The translations under genes and the position numbers were made by a program. This document shows positions 1 to 6,176 of a DNA stretch of 7,293 bases, one piece after another. This stretch comes from Paracoccaceae bacterium. Its GTDB lineage: Bacteria; Pseudomonadota; Alphaproteobacteria; Rhodobacterales; Rhodobacteraceae. Within the stretch, counting starts at the first letter, position 1. Each line of letters begins with the position of its first letter. Below the pieces are notes generated by a model, which did no database searches, was not told where the DNA came from, and saw nothing but the letters and a program-made list of their open reading frames with translations. The stretch spans positions 1 to 7,293 of the forward strand of contig WFTU01000353.1 of the NCBI GenBank assembly GCA_015485375.1, read 5' to 3'.

Positions 1-303
1 ATCCGGCGCAATATCGAGACCCTGCGGGTGGGCAAAGAGGCCAAACTCTATCGTCGCAACGCCACGAAACCCGGTGAAAACCGCGAGGCACCCTTCGACC
101 TGATTTTCCTCGACCCGCCCTATGGCAAGGGTCTGGGCGAAAAGGCCCTCACTGCTGCCGTGGCAGGCAACTGGCTGGCCAATGGCGCGCTGGTGGTCTG
201 GGAAGAAAGCGCCCCGATCCTGCCGCCCGCCGGTTTCATCCTGCAGGATTCCCGCAAGTACGGCGGCACAACCATCAGCCTCCTGACCTACGAGCCGACA
301 TGA
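1..303 (+). CDS. rsmD: 16S rRNA (guanine(966)-N(2))-methyltransferase RsmD, 3' part
   Basis: The reading frame is open from the first base and ends at TGA 301-303, so only the last 100 codons are present; the 5' part, with the SAM-binding glycine loop, lies outside the window. The visible segment contains DLIFLDPPYGKGLGEKAL with the DPPY motif at nt 112-123. DPPY is the [DNS]PP[YFW] active-site motif of N-methyltransferases that act on exocyclic amines, and this spacing before a GKG and a C-terminal beta strand (ALVVWEE) fits RsmD. RsmD methylates G966 of 16S rRNA during assembly of the small ribosomal subunit, in the cytoplasm, using S-adenosylmethionine. The gene ends in an ATGA overlap with the next gene, which suggests co-transcription and translational coupling. 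The family call is firm; the exact target base is known from E. coli and inferred here. Confidence 0.9.
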   Translation: MRRNIETLRVGKEAKLYRRNATKPGENREAPFDLIFLDPPYGKGLGEKALTAAVAGNWLANGALVVWEESAPILPPAGFILQDSRKYGGTTISLLTYEPT

Positions 304-749
304 CCGACTACACCACCCTGCGCAAAACCATTGCCGCTCTTGTGGAAAACGAAACCGTCGAGATCGCCAAAATGGCCACCCTCGCCTGCGAGCTTTACCA
401 CGCGGACGACCGTTTCGACTGGGTCGGCTTCTACCGTGTCACCGAACCGGAGCTGCTGAAAATCGGTCCCTATCAGGGCGGCCACGGCTGCCTGACCATC
501 CCGTTTTCCCGCGGTGTCTGCGGCGCGGCGGCCCGCACCGGAGAAACGCAACTGGTGGCGGATGTGGACACCTTCCCCGACCACATCGCCTGCGCCAGCA
601 CCACCCGATCCGAAATCGTCCTGCCGGTGTTTGCAAACGGCAAGCTGATCGCCGTGCTGGACATCGACAGCAACCAACCGGATGCTTTCAACGAGGCTGA
701 CGCCGCCGCGCTGGCCGAAATCCTTGCGGAGACCTTCGACACAGCCTAA
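300..749 (+). CDS. msrC: free methionine-(R)-sulfoxide reductase (fRMsr), GAF fold
   Basis: This 149-residue protein consists of a single GAF domain. It matches the fRMsr family (E. coli MsrC/YebR), which reduces free L-methionine-(R)-sulfoxide in the cytoplasm with thioredoxin-recycled cysteines. The three family cysteines are at C64 (GHGC), C74 (RGVCG) and C98 (HIAC). Their 10- and 24-residue spacing equals that of E. coli C84, C94 and C118 as I remember them. Substrate-pocket acids also match: E105 in SEIVLP, and D121 and D123 in VLDIDS. WVGFY (41-45) and IGPYQG (55-60) are further family hallmarks. It is slightly shorter than the E. coli protein, mainly at the N-terminus. The start ATG at 300 overlaps the rsmD stop, and I see no clear Shine-Dalgarno, so translation probably depends on reinitiation after rsmD. 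An inactive GAF sensor is unlikely because all three cysteines are kept. Confidence 0.9.
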   Translation: MTDYTTLRKTIAALVENETVEIAKMATLACELYHADDRFDWVGFYRVTEPELLKIGPYQGGHGCLTIPFSRGVCGAAARTGETQLVADVDTFPDHIACASTTRSEIVLPVFANGKLIAVLDIDSNQPDAFNEADAAALAEILAETFDTA

Positions 750-760
750 CATCGGCCAAA

Positions 761-767
761 AGGGGAA
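761..767 (+). promoter_or_regulatory. ribosome binding site of the M23 lipoprotein gene
   Basis: AGGGGAA ends 4 bases before ATG 772. It decides the start of the peptidase gene. An in-frame ATG at 682 would add 30 residues encoded inside msrC and would bury the lipoprotein signal, so 772 is preferred. Confidence 0.7.
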
Positions 768-771
768 AATC

Positions 772-1386
772 ATGAAACGCGCGCGTCTGTTATGGATACC
801 CGCCCTGCTGATCCTCGCGGGCTGTTTCAGCCCCGAAAACCAGTATGGCCGCGTCTGGGAGAGCGCCAGGCGCACCCAGACCGTGCTGGACGTCACCGTC
901 CCCCCCAACGCGCCATCACAAAGCAATATCTACTTCCGCGTGACCGGACCTGACGAAAAAGAGCACCTCGGCATCGACCTCATTGGCGCGCGCGGCACAC
1001 CGGTTATCGCCCCCGCCAGCGGGCGGGTGATACAGGCCTACACCGACCCGTTTTACGGCAATCAGGTGGTCATCGATCAGGGCAGGGACGCCAACGGAAA
1101 CCGCATCAAGACCCATTTCAAACACATGGATTCACAAACCGTCGCTGTCGGGGACAGCGTAGCACGCGGACAGCAGATCGGCACGCTCGGCAATACGGGC
1201 GCGCTCTCCGGCGGGCTGATACACCTGCACTACGAGGTGCTGCAGGAAATGCGCTATGGCCGCTTCGATCAGGTCGATCCCAACCTGTTCTGGGTCGATG
1301 GTCCGGGCAAGGTCACCTGCTACGATCCGGGCCGCGACTGGCCCGAAGGCCCCTTCATCGCCACCTATCCCGTCGTTTGCCGTTGA
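772..1386 (+). CDS. M23 family metallopeptidase, lipoprotein (LytM-type domain)
   Basis: This 204-residue protein starts with a lipoprotein signal: MKRAR, a hydrophobic stretch (6-16) and lipobox L-A-G-C with C18 as the acylated cysteine. It should therefore be anchored in the envelope and face the periplasm. Residues about 60-160 form a compact M23/LytM domain. The zinc and catalytic motifs are complete: H65-x3-D69 (HLGID), H118 (FKHM) and H151-x-H153 (HLHYE). These correspond to HxxxD, the central His and HxH of LytM, so it is probably an active endopeptidase that cleaves peptidoglycan cross-links, unlike degenerate EnvC/NlpD activators. There is no coiled coil, LysM domain or other cell-wall-binding module. 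Cysteines 183 and 203 near the C-terminus could form a disulfide. The gene starts 22 bp after msrC with a good RBS, so it could be co-transcribed with rsmD-msrC. The substrate and any partner are unknown. Confidence 0.88.
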   Translation: MKRARLLWIPALLILAGCFSPENQYGRVWESARRTQTVLDVTVPPNAPSQSNIYFRVTGPDEKEHLGIDLIGARGTPVIAPASGRVIQAYTDPFYGNQVVIDQGRDANGNRIKTHFKHMDSQTVAVGDSVARGQQIGTLGNTGALSGGLIHLHYEVLQEMRYGRFDQVDPNLFWVDGPGKVTCYDPGRDWPEGPFIATYPVVCR

Positions 1387-1391
1387 AACTG

Positions 1392-1424
1392 TTTCACAAA
1401 ACTTTCACTTGATCGTCCGGTCAA
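1392..1424 (+). promoter_or_regulatory. possible operator/leader region upstream of ade
   Basis: The 42-bp gap before ade holds two copies of TTTCAC (1392-1397 and 1403-1408), 11 bp apart, i.e. one helical turn. Next comes a dyad, TTGATC-GTCC-GGTCAA (1409-1424), which has six pairs if one is T:G. It ends 4 bp before the ATG at 1429. TTGAAA at 1383-1388 resembles a -35 box, but I see no good -10 at the right distance. The elements are visible; a regulatory role is inference. Confidence 0.3.
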
Positions 1425-1428
1425 AACC

Positions 1429-3246
1429 ATGCCATTTTCGCCCATGACGAATTTGAAAACATGGGCCGAAGTCGCCCCCCGCCTCATTGATGTTGCCTCC
1501 GCCCGCGCGCCCGCCGATATGGTTATCCGGCAGGGCAAATGGGTGAACGTCCATTCCCGCGAAGTTATTGAAAACACGGATATTGCCATCGCAGACGGCC
1601 GTTTTGCCTATTGCGGCCCCGACGCCTCTGCCATGATCGGCCCCGATACCGAAGTGATCGAGGCGAACGGCCGCTACATCCTCCCCGGCCTGTGCGATGC
1701 GCATATGCATATCGAGAGCGGCATGCTCACCGTCACGCAATTCGCCCGCGCGGTAATGCCCCACGGCACCACCTCGATGTTCGTAGACCCGCATGAAATC
1801 GCCAATGTCATGGGTCTGGAAGGCGTGCGCCTGATGCACGACGAGGCCCTGCAACAGCGCGTCAACGTATTCGTGCAAATGCCCAGCTGCGCCCCCTCGG
1901 CGCCGGGGCTGGAAAACACCGGCCATGAACTCGGCCCCGAAGATGTCGAGGAAGCTATGACATGGCCCAACATCATCGGACTGGGCGAGATGATGAACTT
2001 CCCCGGGGTGATGAACAGCGATCCGAAAATGCTGGCCGAGATCGCCGCCACCCAGCGCGCCGGCAAAACCGTGGGCGGCCATTACGCCAGCCCCGACCTC
2101 GCCGGTTTCCATGCCTATGCCGCCGGCGGTCCGGCGGATGATCACGAAGGCACCTGCGAGGCCGATGCGATTATGCGCGTGCGGCAGGGGATGCGCTCGA
2201 TGATGCGGCTCGGCTCGGCGTGGTATGACGTGGAAACGCAGGTCACGGCGGTCACCGAAAAGGGGCTGGACCCGCGCAACTTTATCCTTTGCACCGATGA
2301 CTCCCATTCCGGCACTCTGGTTAACGACGGCCACATGAACCGCGTGGTGCGCCATGCGATTTCCTGCGGCCTCGACCCGCTGATCGCCATTCAGATGGCC
2401 ACCATCAACACCGCCACCCATTTCGGGCTGGAACGCGAGCTTGGCTCTATCACCCCGGGCCGTCGCGCCGATGTGATCCTGTCGAGCGACCTGAAAACCC
2501 TGCCGATCGAAACCGTGATTGCCCGCGGGCAGGTGATTGCCGAAAACGGCGAGTTGCTGGGGGATGATGCTGCTTTCGAGTGGCCCAAACATGCCCGCAA
2601 CTCGGTGCATATGGGCAAGAAACTCACCGCCGCCGATTTCGACATCCAGGCCCCCGAGGGCGCCAACACCGTCACCGCCCGCGTGATTGGCGTGGTGGAA
2701 AACCAGGCCCCGACCAAGGCGCTGACCGCGACGCTGCCGGTGCAGAACGGGCTGGCCGTTGGTGACAAGGCACAAGACGTCTGCCAGATCGCGCTGGTGG
2801 AACGCCACCGCGCCACCGGCGAAGTGGTCAACGCCTTCGTCTCCGGTTTCGGCTACACGGGCGATTGCGCCGTGGCCTCGACCGTGGCGCATGACAGCCA
2901 CCACATGATCGTTGTCGGCACCTCCAAAGCCGACATGGCACTGGCCGCCAACCGCCTGCAAGAGGTCGGCGGAGGCGTCACCGTCTGGAAGGATGGCAAA
3001 GAACTGGCACTGGTCAAACTGCCCATCGGCGGGTTGATGTCCGACGCCCCGGCCACCGAGGTCGCCGCCAATGCCGATCAAATGGTCGCGGCGATGGCCG
3101 AATGCGGCTGCACCCTCAACAACGCCTACATGCAACACTCGCTGCTGGCGCTGGTGGTGATCCCCGAACTGCGCATCTCGGACGTCGGGCTGATCGACGT
3201 CACCCTGTTTGAAAAAACCGACCTGTTTACCGGGGGCGCAGCATGA
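1429..3246 (+). CDS. ade: adenine deaminase
   Basis: This 605-residue amidohydrolase, close to the usual 570-600 residues, catalyses adenine + H2O -> hypoxanthine + NH3 in the cytoplasm. The beta-sandwich segment (about 30-85) leads into the metal-binding signature LPGLCDAHMHIESGML with H92 and H94. Further family motifs are FVDPHEIANVMG (118-129), GLGEMMN with E187, VGGHYASPDL with H218, DDHEGT with H239 and LCTDDSHSG with D290/D291. ITPGRRADV (341-349) closes the barrel, and the C-terminal domain carries GFGYTGDCAVASTVAHDSHH, typical of Ade and absent from dihydroorotase or urease-type relatives. No metal-site residue is visibly missing, so it should be a dinuclear metal enzyme. No clear Shine-Dalgarno precedes ATG 1429; ATG 1444, five codons in, is an alternative start. 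It overlaps amn by 4 bp (ATGA), which puts AMP nucleosidase and adenine deaminase in one unit. Confidence 0.95.
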   Translation: MPFSPMTNLKTWAEVAPRLIDVASARAPADMVIRQGKWVNVHSREVIENTDIAIADGRFAYCGPDASAMIGPDTEVIEANGRYILPGLCDAHMHIESGMLTVTQFARAVMPHGTTSMFVDPHEIANVMGLEGVRLMHDEALQQRVNVFVQMPSCAPSAPGLENTGHELGPEDVEEAMTWPNIIGLGEMMNFPGVMNSDPKMLAEIAATQRAGKTVGGHYASPDLAGFHAYAAGGPADDHEGTCEADAIMRVRQGMRSMMRLGSAWYDVETQVTAVTEKGLDPRNFILCTDDSHSGTLVNDGHMNRVVRHAISCGLDPLIAIQMATINTATHFGLERELGSITPGRRADVILSSDLKTLPIETVIARGQVIAENGELLGDDAAFEWPKHARNSVHMGKKLTAADFDIQAPEGANTVTARVIGVVENQAPTKALTATLPVQNGLAVGDKAQDVCQIALVERHRATGEVVNAFVSGFGYTGDCAVASTVAHDSHHMIVVGTSKADMALAANRLQEVGGGVTVWKDGKELALVKLPIGGLMSDAPATEVAANADQMVAAMAECGCTLNNAYMQHSLLALVVIPELRISDVGLIDVTLFEKTDLFTGGAA

Positions 3247-4727
3247 ACGGCTTCCACGAAAAACTGCCGCTGATCTCGCCCCCCGAACCCGAGCCCCGCG
3301 ATTTCACCGACGCCGCCGAGGCCGTCGCGATGATCCGTGCGCTCTATGATCAGTCCACCGGTTTCCTGCGCGACAACTTCCTGCAGGTCATGGAGGGCGG
3401 AACATATTCCGGCCACTACCGCGCCTATTACCCGCAAATCTCCATCGTCACCCGCAGCTTTGCCAAGATCGACACCCGCCTGTCCTTCGGCCATGTGGCC
3501 GAGCCGGGGCTTTACACAACCACGATCACCCGCCCCGACCTGTTCGAGGGCTACCTGACCCAGCAACTCGGCCTGCTGCTGGAAAACCACGGTGTGCCCA
3601 TCCGTGTTTCCGTCTCCGACACCCCGATTCCGCTGCATTTCGCCATGGGCGAAAACGCCCGCATCGAAGGCTCGATCGAGGACCGCCTGAACCGCCCCTT
3701 GCGCGACGTGTTCGATGTGCCGGACCTTGAAATCACCAACGACCTGATCGCCAACGGCACCGACAAACCTGCGCCAGACGGCTCCCGCGCGCTGGCGCCG
3801 TTTACCGCGCAGCGCATCGACTATTCGCTGGCGCGCCTCACCCATTACACTGCCACCAGTCCGGCGCATTTCCAGAACCATGTGCTGTTCACCAACTACC
3901 AGTTCTATATGGACGAGTTTCTGGCCTACGCCCGCGAGGCCATCAACGACCCCGACTCCGGCTACACCGCGCTGGTCGAGGGCGGCAATGTTGTCACCAC
4001 CCCCGAGGGCACCACCGGCACGCCGCATGGCAAGCTGCCGCAAATGCCGACCTATCACCTGATCGGGCCGGACAATACCGGCATCACCATGGTCAATATC
4101 GGCGTCGGCCCCTCCAACGCCAAAACCATCACCGACCATGTGGCGGTGCTGCGCCCGCACGCCTGGCTGATGCTCGGCCACTGCGCCGGTTTGCGCAATT
4201 CGCAGAACCTCGGCGATTACGTCCTCGCCCACGCCTATGTGCGCGAGGATCACGTTCTGGACGACGACCTGCCCGTCTGGGTGCCCGTTCCGGCGCTGGC
4301 CGAGATCCAGATCGCGCTGGAACAGGCCGTGGCCGATGTGACCGGCTACAGCGGCTATGAGTTGAAAACCATCATGCGCACCGGCACCGTCGCCACCATC
4401 GACAACCGCAACTGGGAACTGCGCGACCAGTCCGGCCCCGTGCAACGCCTGTCACAATCCCGCGCCATTGCGCTCGATATGGAAAGCGCCACCATCGCCG
4501 CCAACGGTTTCCGCTTCCGCGTTCCCTACGGCACCCTGCTGTGCGTCTCCGACAAGCCCCTGCACGGCGAGTTGAAGCTCCCCGGCATGGCGACCGATTT
4601 CTACACCCGTCAGGTGGCGCAACACTTGCAGATCGGCATCAAGGCCATGCAGTCGCTCCGTGACATGCCGCTGGAGCGCCTCCACTCGCGCAAACTGCGC
4701 AGTTTCGACGAAACCGCGTTTCTATGA
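3243..4727 (+). CDS. amn: AMP nucleosidase
   Basis: This 494-residue protein, near the 484 of the E. coli enzyme, hydrolyses AMP to adenine and ribose 5-phosphate in the cytoplasm. The N-terminal regulatory domain (about 1-180) contains the family segments GGTYSGHYRAYYPQ (52-65) and DTPIPLHFAMGE (126-137). The C-terminal nucleoside-phosphorylase-like domain (about 265-480) carries NIGVGPSNAKT (285-295), MLGHCAGLRNSQ (310-321), GDYVLAHAYVREDHVLDDDLP (324-343), DMESAT with E414 and LCVSDKPLHGE with D437; the last two are the expected purine-site acid and catalytic acid regions. The family is known to be activated by MgATP and inhibited by phosphate; nothing here suggests loss of that domain. 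The ATG overlaps the ade stop, with GGGGG 6 bp upstream as a weak RBS. Its product is the substrate of the upstream gene's enzyme. The gene is followed at once by a large hairpin. Confidence 0.95.
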   Translation: MNGFHEKLPLISPPEPEPRDFTDAAEAVAMIRALYDQSTGFLRDNFLQVMEGGTYSGHYRAYYPQISIVTRSFAKIDTRLSFGHVAEPGLYTTTITRPDLFEGYLTQQLGLLLENHGVPIRVSVSDTPIPLHFAMGENARIEGSIEDRLNRPLRDVFDVPDLEITNDLIANGTDKPAPDGSRALAPFTAQRIDYSLARLTHYTATSPAHFQNHVLFTNYQFYMDEFLAYAREAINDPDSGYTALVEGGNVVTTPEGTTGTPHGKLPQMPTYHLIGPDNTGITMVNIGVGPSNAKTITDHVAVLRPHAWLMLGHCAGLRNSQNLGDYVLAHAYVREDHVLDDDLPVWVPVPALAEIQIALEQAVADVTGYSGYELKTIMRTGTVATIDNRNWELRDQSGPVQRLSQSRAIALDMESATIAANGFRFRVPYGTLLCVSDKPLHGELKLPGMATDFYTRQVAQHLQIGIKAMQSLRDMPLERLHSRKLRSFDETAFL

Positions 4728-4779
4728 GGGAAAATCGGGCAATCGGGGCAGCCAAATCCCGCCAATTCCCGCAATTCCC
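4728..4779 (+). terminator. long modular hairpin directly after amn; terminator or 3'-end stabiliser
   Basis: Starting on the base after the amn stop, the sequence folds into an imperfect stem of 16 pairs: GGGAA (4728-4732) with TTCCC (4775-4779), CGGG (4736-4739) with CCCG (4768-4771), AAT (4741-4743) with ATT (4765-4767), and CGGG (4744-4747) with CCCG (4758-4761). The loop is 10 bases (4748-4757). A 3x3 internal loop and small bulges interrupt the stem. No U-tract follows (TTACGAAAC), so it is not a classical intrinsic terminator; it may stabilise the ade-amn message or mark a factor-dependent end. Confidence 0.5.
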
Positions 4780-4806
4780 TTACGAAACAGGCAAAATCGG
4801 CAATTC
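4731..4806 (+). repeat. degenerate short repeats in the amn-HU intergenic gap
   Basis: AAAATCGGGCAATC (4731-4744) recurs as AAAATCGGCAATTC (4793-4806), one base shorter and with a changed end. Between them lies a tandem CAATTCCCG/CAATTCCC (4763-4779), which is roughly the complement of the same module. The repeats build the hairpin at 4728-4779. I see no coding potential in this gap and no known element. Confidence 0.5.
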
Positions 4807-4811
4807 TTTGA

Positions 4812-4840
4812 TTGAGTTTGCCCGCCAAAACCGGTTTAGT
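4812..4840 (+). promoter_or_regulatory. candidate sigma70-type promoter for the HU gene
   Basis: TTGAGT (4812-4817), a 17-bp spacer and TTTAGT (4835-4840) match the -35 and -10 consensus at 4 of 6 bases each. The predicted start near 4847 would give a leader of about 50 nt before ATG 4900. The spacing is ideal but the boxes are only moderate. Confidence 0.4.
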
Positions 4841-4899
4841 CTCTCGCGTGGGCCGATTTGGTTCGAAAAGAAAACAAACAATACAGGGATACTGATTTT

Positions 4900-5190
4900 A
4901 TGACTCAGAAACCGATGACAAAGACACAGCTCGTTGCAGCACTCGCGGAAGCAACCGGCATGGACAAGGCCTCAGCCAACACCTGCCTGCAGGCGCTTAC
5001 GGATATTGTAACACGTGAAGTTGCCAATGGCGGCGCTGTCACCCTTCCGGGCCTCGGCAAATTCGTCTGCCGTGACCGTCCGGCCCGCATGGTGCGCAAC
5101 CCCGCCACCGGCGAGCAGATGCACAAGGACGCCGACCGCGTGGCCAAAGTGACCATCGCCAAGGCCCTCAAAGACGCCGTCAACTCCTAA
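4900..5190 (+). CDS. HU family DNA-binding protein
   Basis: This 96-residue protein belongs to the HU/IHF family of small dimeric nucleoid proteins that bend and compact DNA. After a six-residue N-terminal extension, MTKTQLVAALAEATGM starts the first helix pair. VTLPGLGKF (47-55) is the conserved turn and beta strand. RNPATGE (66-72) is the beta-arm tip, with the proline (P68) that intercalates into DNA. VAKVTIAKALKDAVN (81-95) forms the C-terminal strand and helix. The start at 4900 follows AGGGA (4885-4889) with 10 bases between; a longer in-frame TTG start at 4858 would not leave room for the promoter. Cysteines at 29 and 57 are unusual for HU, which in E. coli has none. It looks monocistronic, with its own candidate promoter and a strong terminator. 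Whether it forms homodimers or pairs with another HU is not visible here. Confidence 0.92.
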   Translation: MTQKPMTKTQLVAALAEATGMDKASANTCLQALTDIVTREVANGGAVTLPGLGKFVCRDRPARMVRNPATGEQMHKDADRVAKVTIAKALKDAVNS

Positions 5191-5214
5191 GACGCGCGCA
5201 CAACTGTCGTATCG

Positions 5215-5244
5215 GGGGTCGCCAACCGGCGGCCCCTGTTTTTT
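5215..5244 (+). terminator. rho-independent terminator after the HU gene
   Basis: GGGGTCGCC (5215-5223) pairs with GGCGGCCCC (5228-5236) to give nine pairs including one G:U, with the tetraloop AACC, followed by TGTTTTTT (5237-5244). It starts 24 bp after the HU stop. The U-tract ends 3 bp before the start codon of the next gene at 5248. Confidence 0.9.
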
Positions 5245-5247
5245 GGG

Positions 5248-6120
5248 ATGAACGCGATGGACATCAAATCCCTGATCATGGGGCTGGCCTTTGTGCTGAT
5301 GTGGAGCAGCGCCTTCACCTCCAGTTCCATCGCGGTAACCTATGCCTCGCCCCTGCTGATCCTGACGGTGCGCTTCCTGATTTCCGGCCTGCTGGCCATC
5401 GGCATCGCCCGTGCCATGGGGCAGAACGCCCGCCTGACGCGCAAACAATGGTATGCGGTGGTCCTGTTCGGCATCCTGCAGAACGGGGTTTACCTCGGCA
5501 CCACCTTCATCGCGCTGCAAACCATCGACGCCGGTCTGGGCGCGATCATCGCCAGCCTGCTGCCGCTCACCGTCGCCGCCGCAAGCTGGGTGATCTTTCG
5601 CGAGAAACTGCCCCCGCTCGGGATCGGGGGGCTGCTGCTCGGCACGGTCGGGATGCTGGTCATCATGACCTCGCGCCTCTCCGGCGGGGCCGACGTATAC
5701 GGAGTCGTCCTGATGTTTGTCGGCGTCGCCGCCCTCACCGCCGCCACGCTGCTGGTGCGCGGGGCCTCCGGCTCCGGCAATGTGCTGATGATCGTCGGGT
5801 TGCAGATGCTGGTCGGCAGCGCCGTGCTGTTTCCCGCCTCGCTTTTGCTGGAGACATGGCGCGTCGATCCCACATGGCAACTGCTCGGGGCCTTCACCTA
5901 TGCCACGCTGGTTCCGGGCCTTGCCGCCACGCTGATCTGGTTCCTGCTGGTCGGGCGCATCGGTGCCACCCGCGCCGCCAGTTTCCACTTCCTCAATCCC
6001 TTCCTCGGCGTTGCTATCGCCGCGCTGGTTCTGGGAGAGGCCCTGACGCTCCGCGATCTGATCGGCGTTGCCGTCATCATGGCCGGCATCGTCGCCGTGC
6101 AGGTCAGCCGCCGCGTTTGA
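5248..6120 (+). CDS. DMT superfamily (EamA) transporter, ten transmembrane segments
   Basis: This 290-residue inner-membrane protein has two tandem EamA halves of five helices each, at about 8-26, 33-53, 70-90, 96-116, 124-141, 149-170, 178-202, 211-235, 241-263 and 269-286. Family marks include LMWSSAFTSS (17-26), LTVRFLISGLLA (39-50), the fourth-helix ending ASWVIFREKL (112-121) and its counterpart NPFLGVAIAALVLGEAL (250-266). EamA proteins are mostly exporters of amino acids, metabolites or drugs; the substrate cannot be told from sequence. ATG 5248 has no RBS because the terminator U-tract is 3 bp away. ATG 5257, three codons in, has GGGA 8 bases upstream and may be the true start. No room is left for a promoter between the terminator and the start, so expression would need read-through from the HU gene or a promoter inside it. 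Confidence 0.9.
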   Translation: MNAMDIKSLIMGLAFVLMWSSAFTSSSIAVTYASPLLILTVRFLISGLLAIGIARAMGQNARLTRKQWYAVVLFGILQNGVYLGTTFIALQTIDAGLGAIIASLLPLTVAAASWVIFREKLPPLGIGGLLLGTVGMLVIMTSRLSGGADVYGVVLMFVGVAALTAATLLVRGASGSGNVLMIVGLQMLVGSAVLFPASLLLETWRVDPTWQLLGAFTYATLVPGLAATLIWFLLVGRIGATRAASFHFLNPFLGVAIAALVLGEALTLRDLIGVAVIMAGIVAVQVSRRV

Positions 6121-6176
6121 CCCGCGCGAACAGGAACCCTAAACTCGCCGTTCATATTATTGATAACGAGGATAGA

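Noticed and set aside
682..771. N-terminal extension of the M23 peptidase inside msrC
   Set aside because: It would hide the lipoprotein signal; ATG 772 has a strong RBS and an LAGC lipobox at the right distance.
1405..3138. 577-codon open frame on the - strand opposite ade
   Set aside because: It mirrors ade exactly; third-position G/C bias removes stops in this antisense frame. The translation is low-complexity in H/G/A and has no RBS or family signature.
3126..4445. 439-codon open frame on the - strand opposite amn
   Set aside because: Same cause as over ade: a codon-bias shadow with G/V/H-rich composition, against a clearly conserved gene on the + strand.
4858..4899. TTG-initiated extension of the HU protein
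   Set aside because: The added residues are highly polar and non-HU-like, the start lacks an RBS, and it sits almost on the predicted transcript start.
4972..5988. 338-codon - strand frame across the HU gene, terminator and exporter
   Set aside because: It crosses two well-supported genes and an intrinsic terminator, and its product is Q/G/D/H-rich without domains.
6155..6160. TATTAT as a -10 box for the secreted-protein gene
   Set aside because: No acceptable -35 box is found 16-18 bp upstream (AGGAAC at the 17-bp position), so I did not call a promoter.
5301..6176. Long upstream extension of the secreted-protein frame through the exporter gene
   Set aside because: The extension is an Arg/His/Ala-rich shadow of the exporter; the real start at 6177 has an RBS and a signal peptide.
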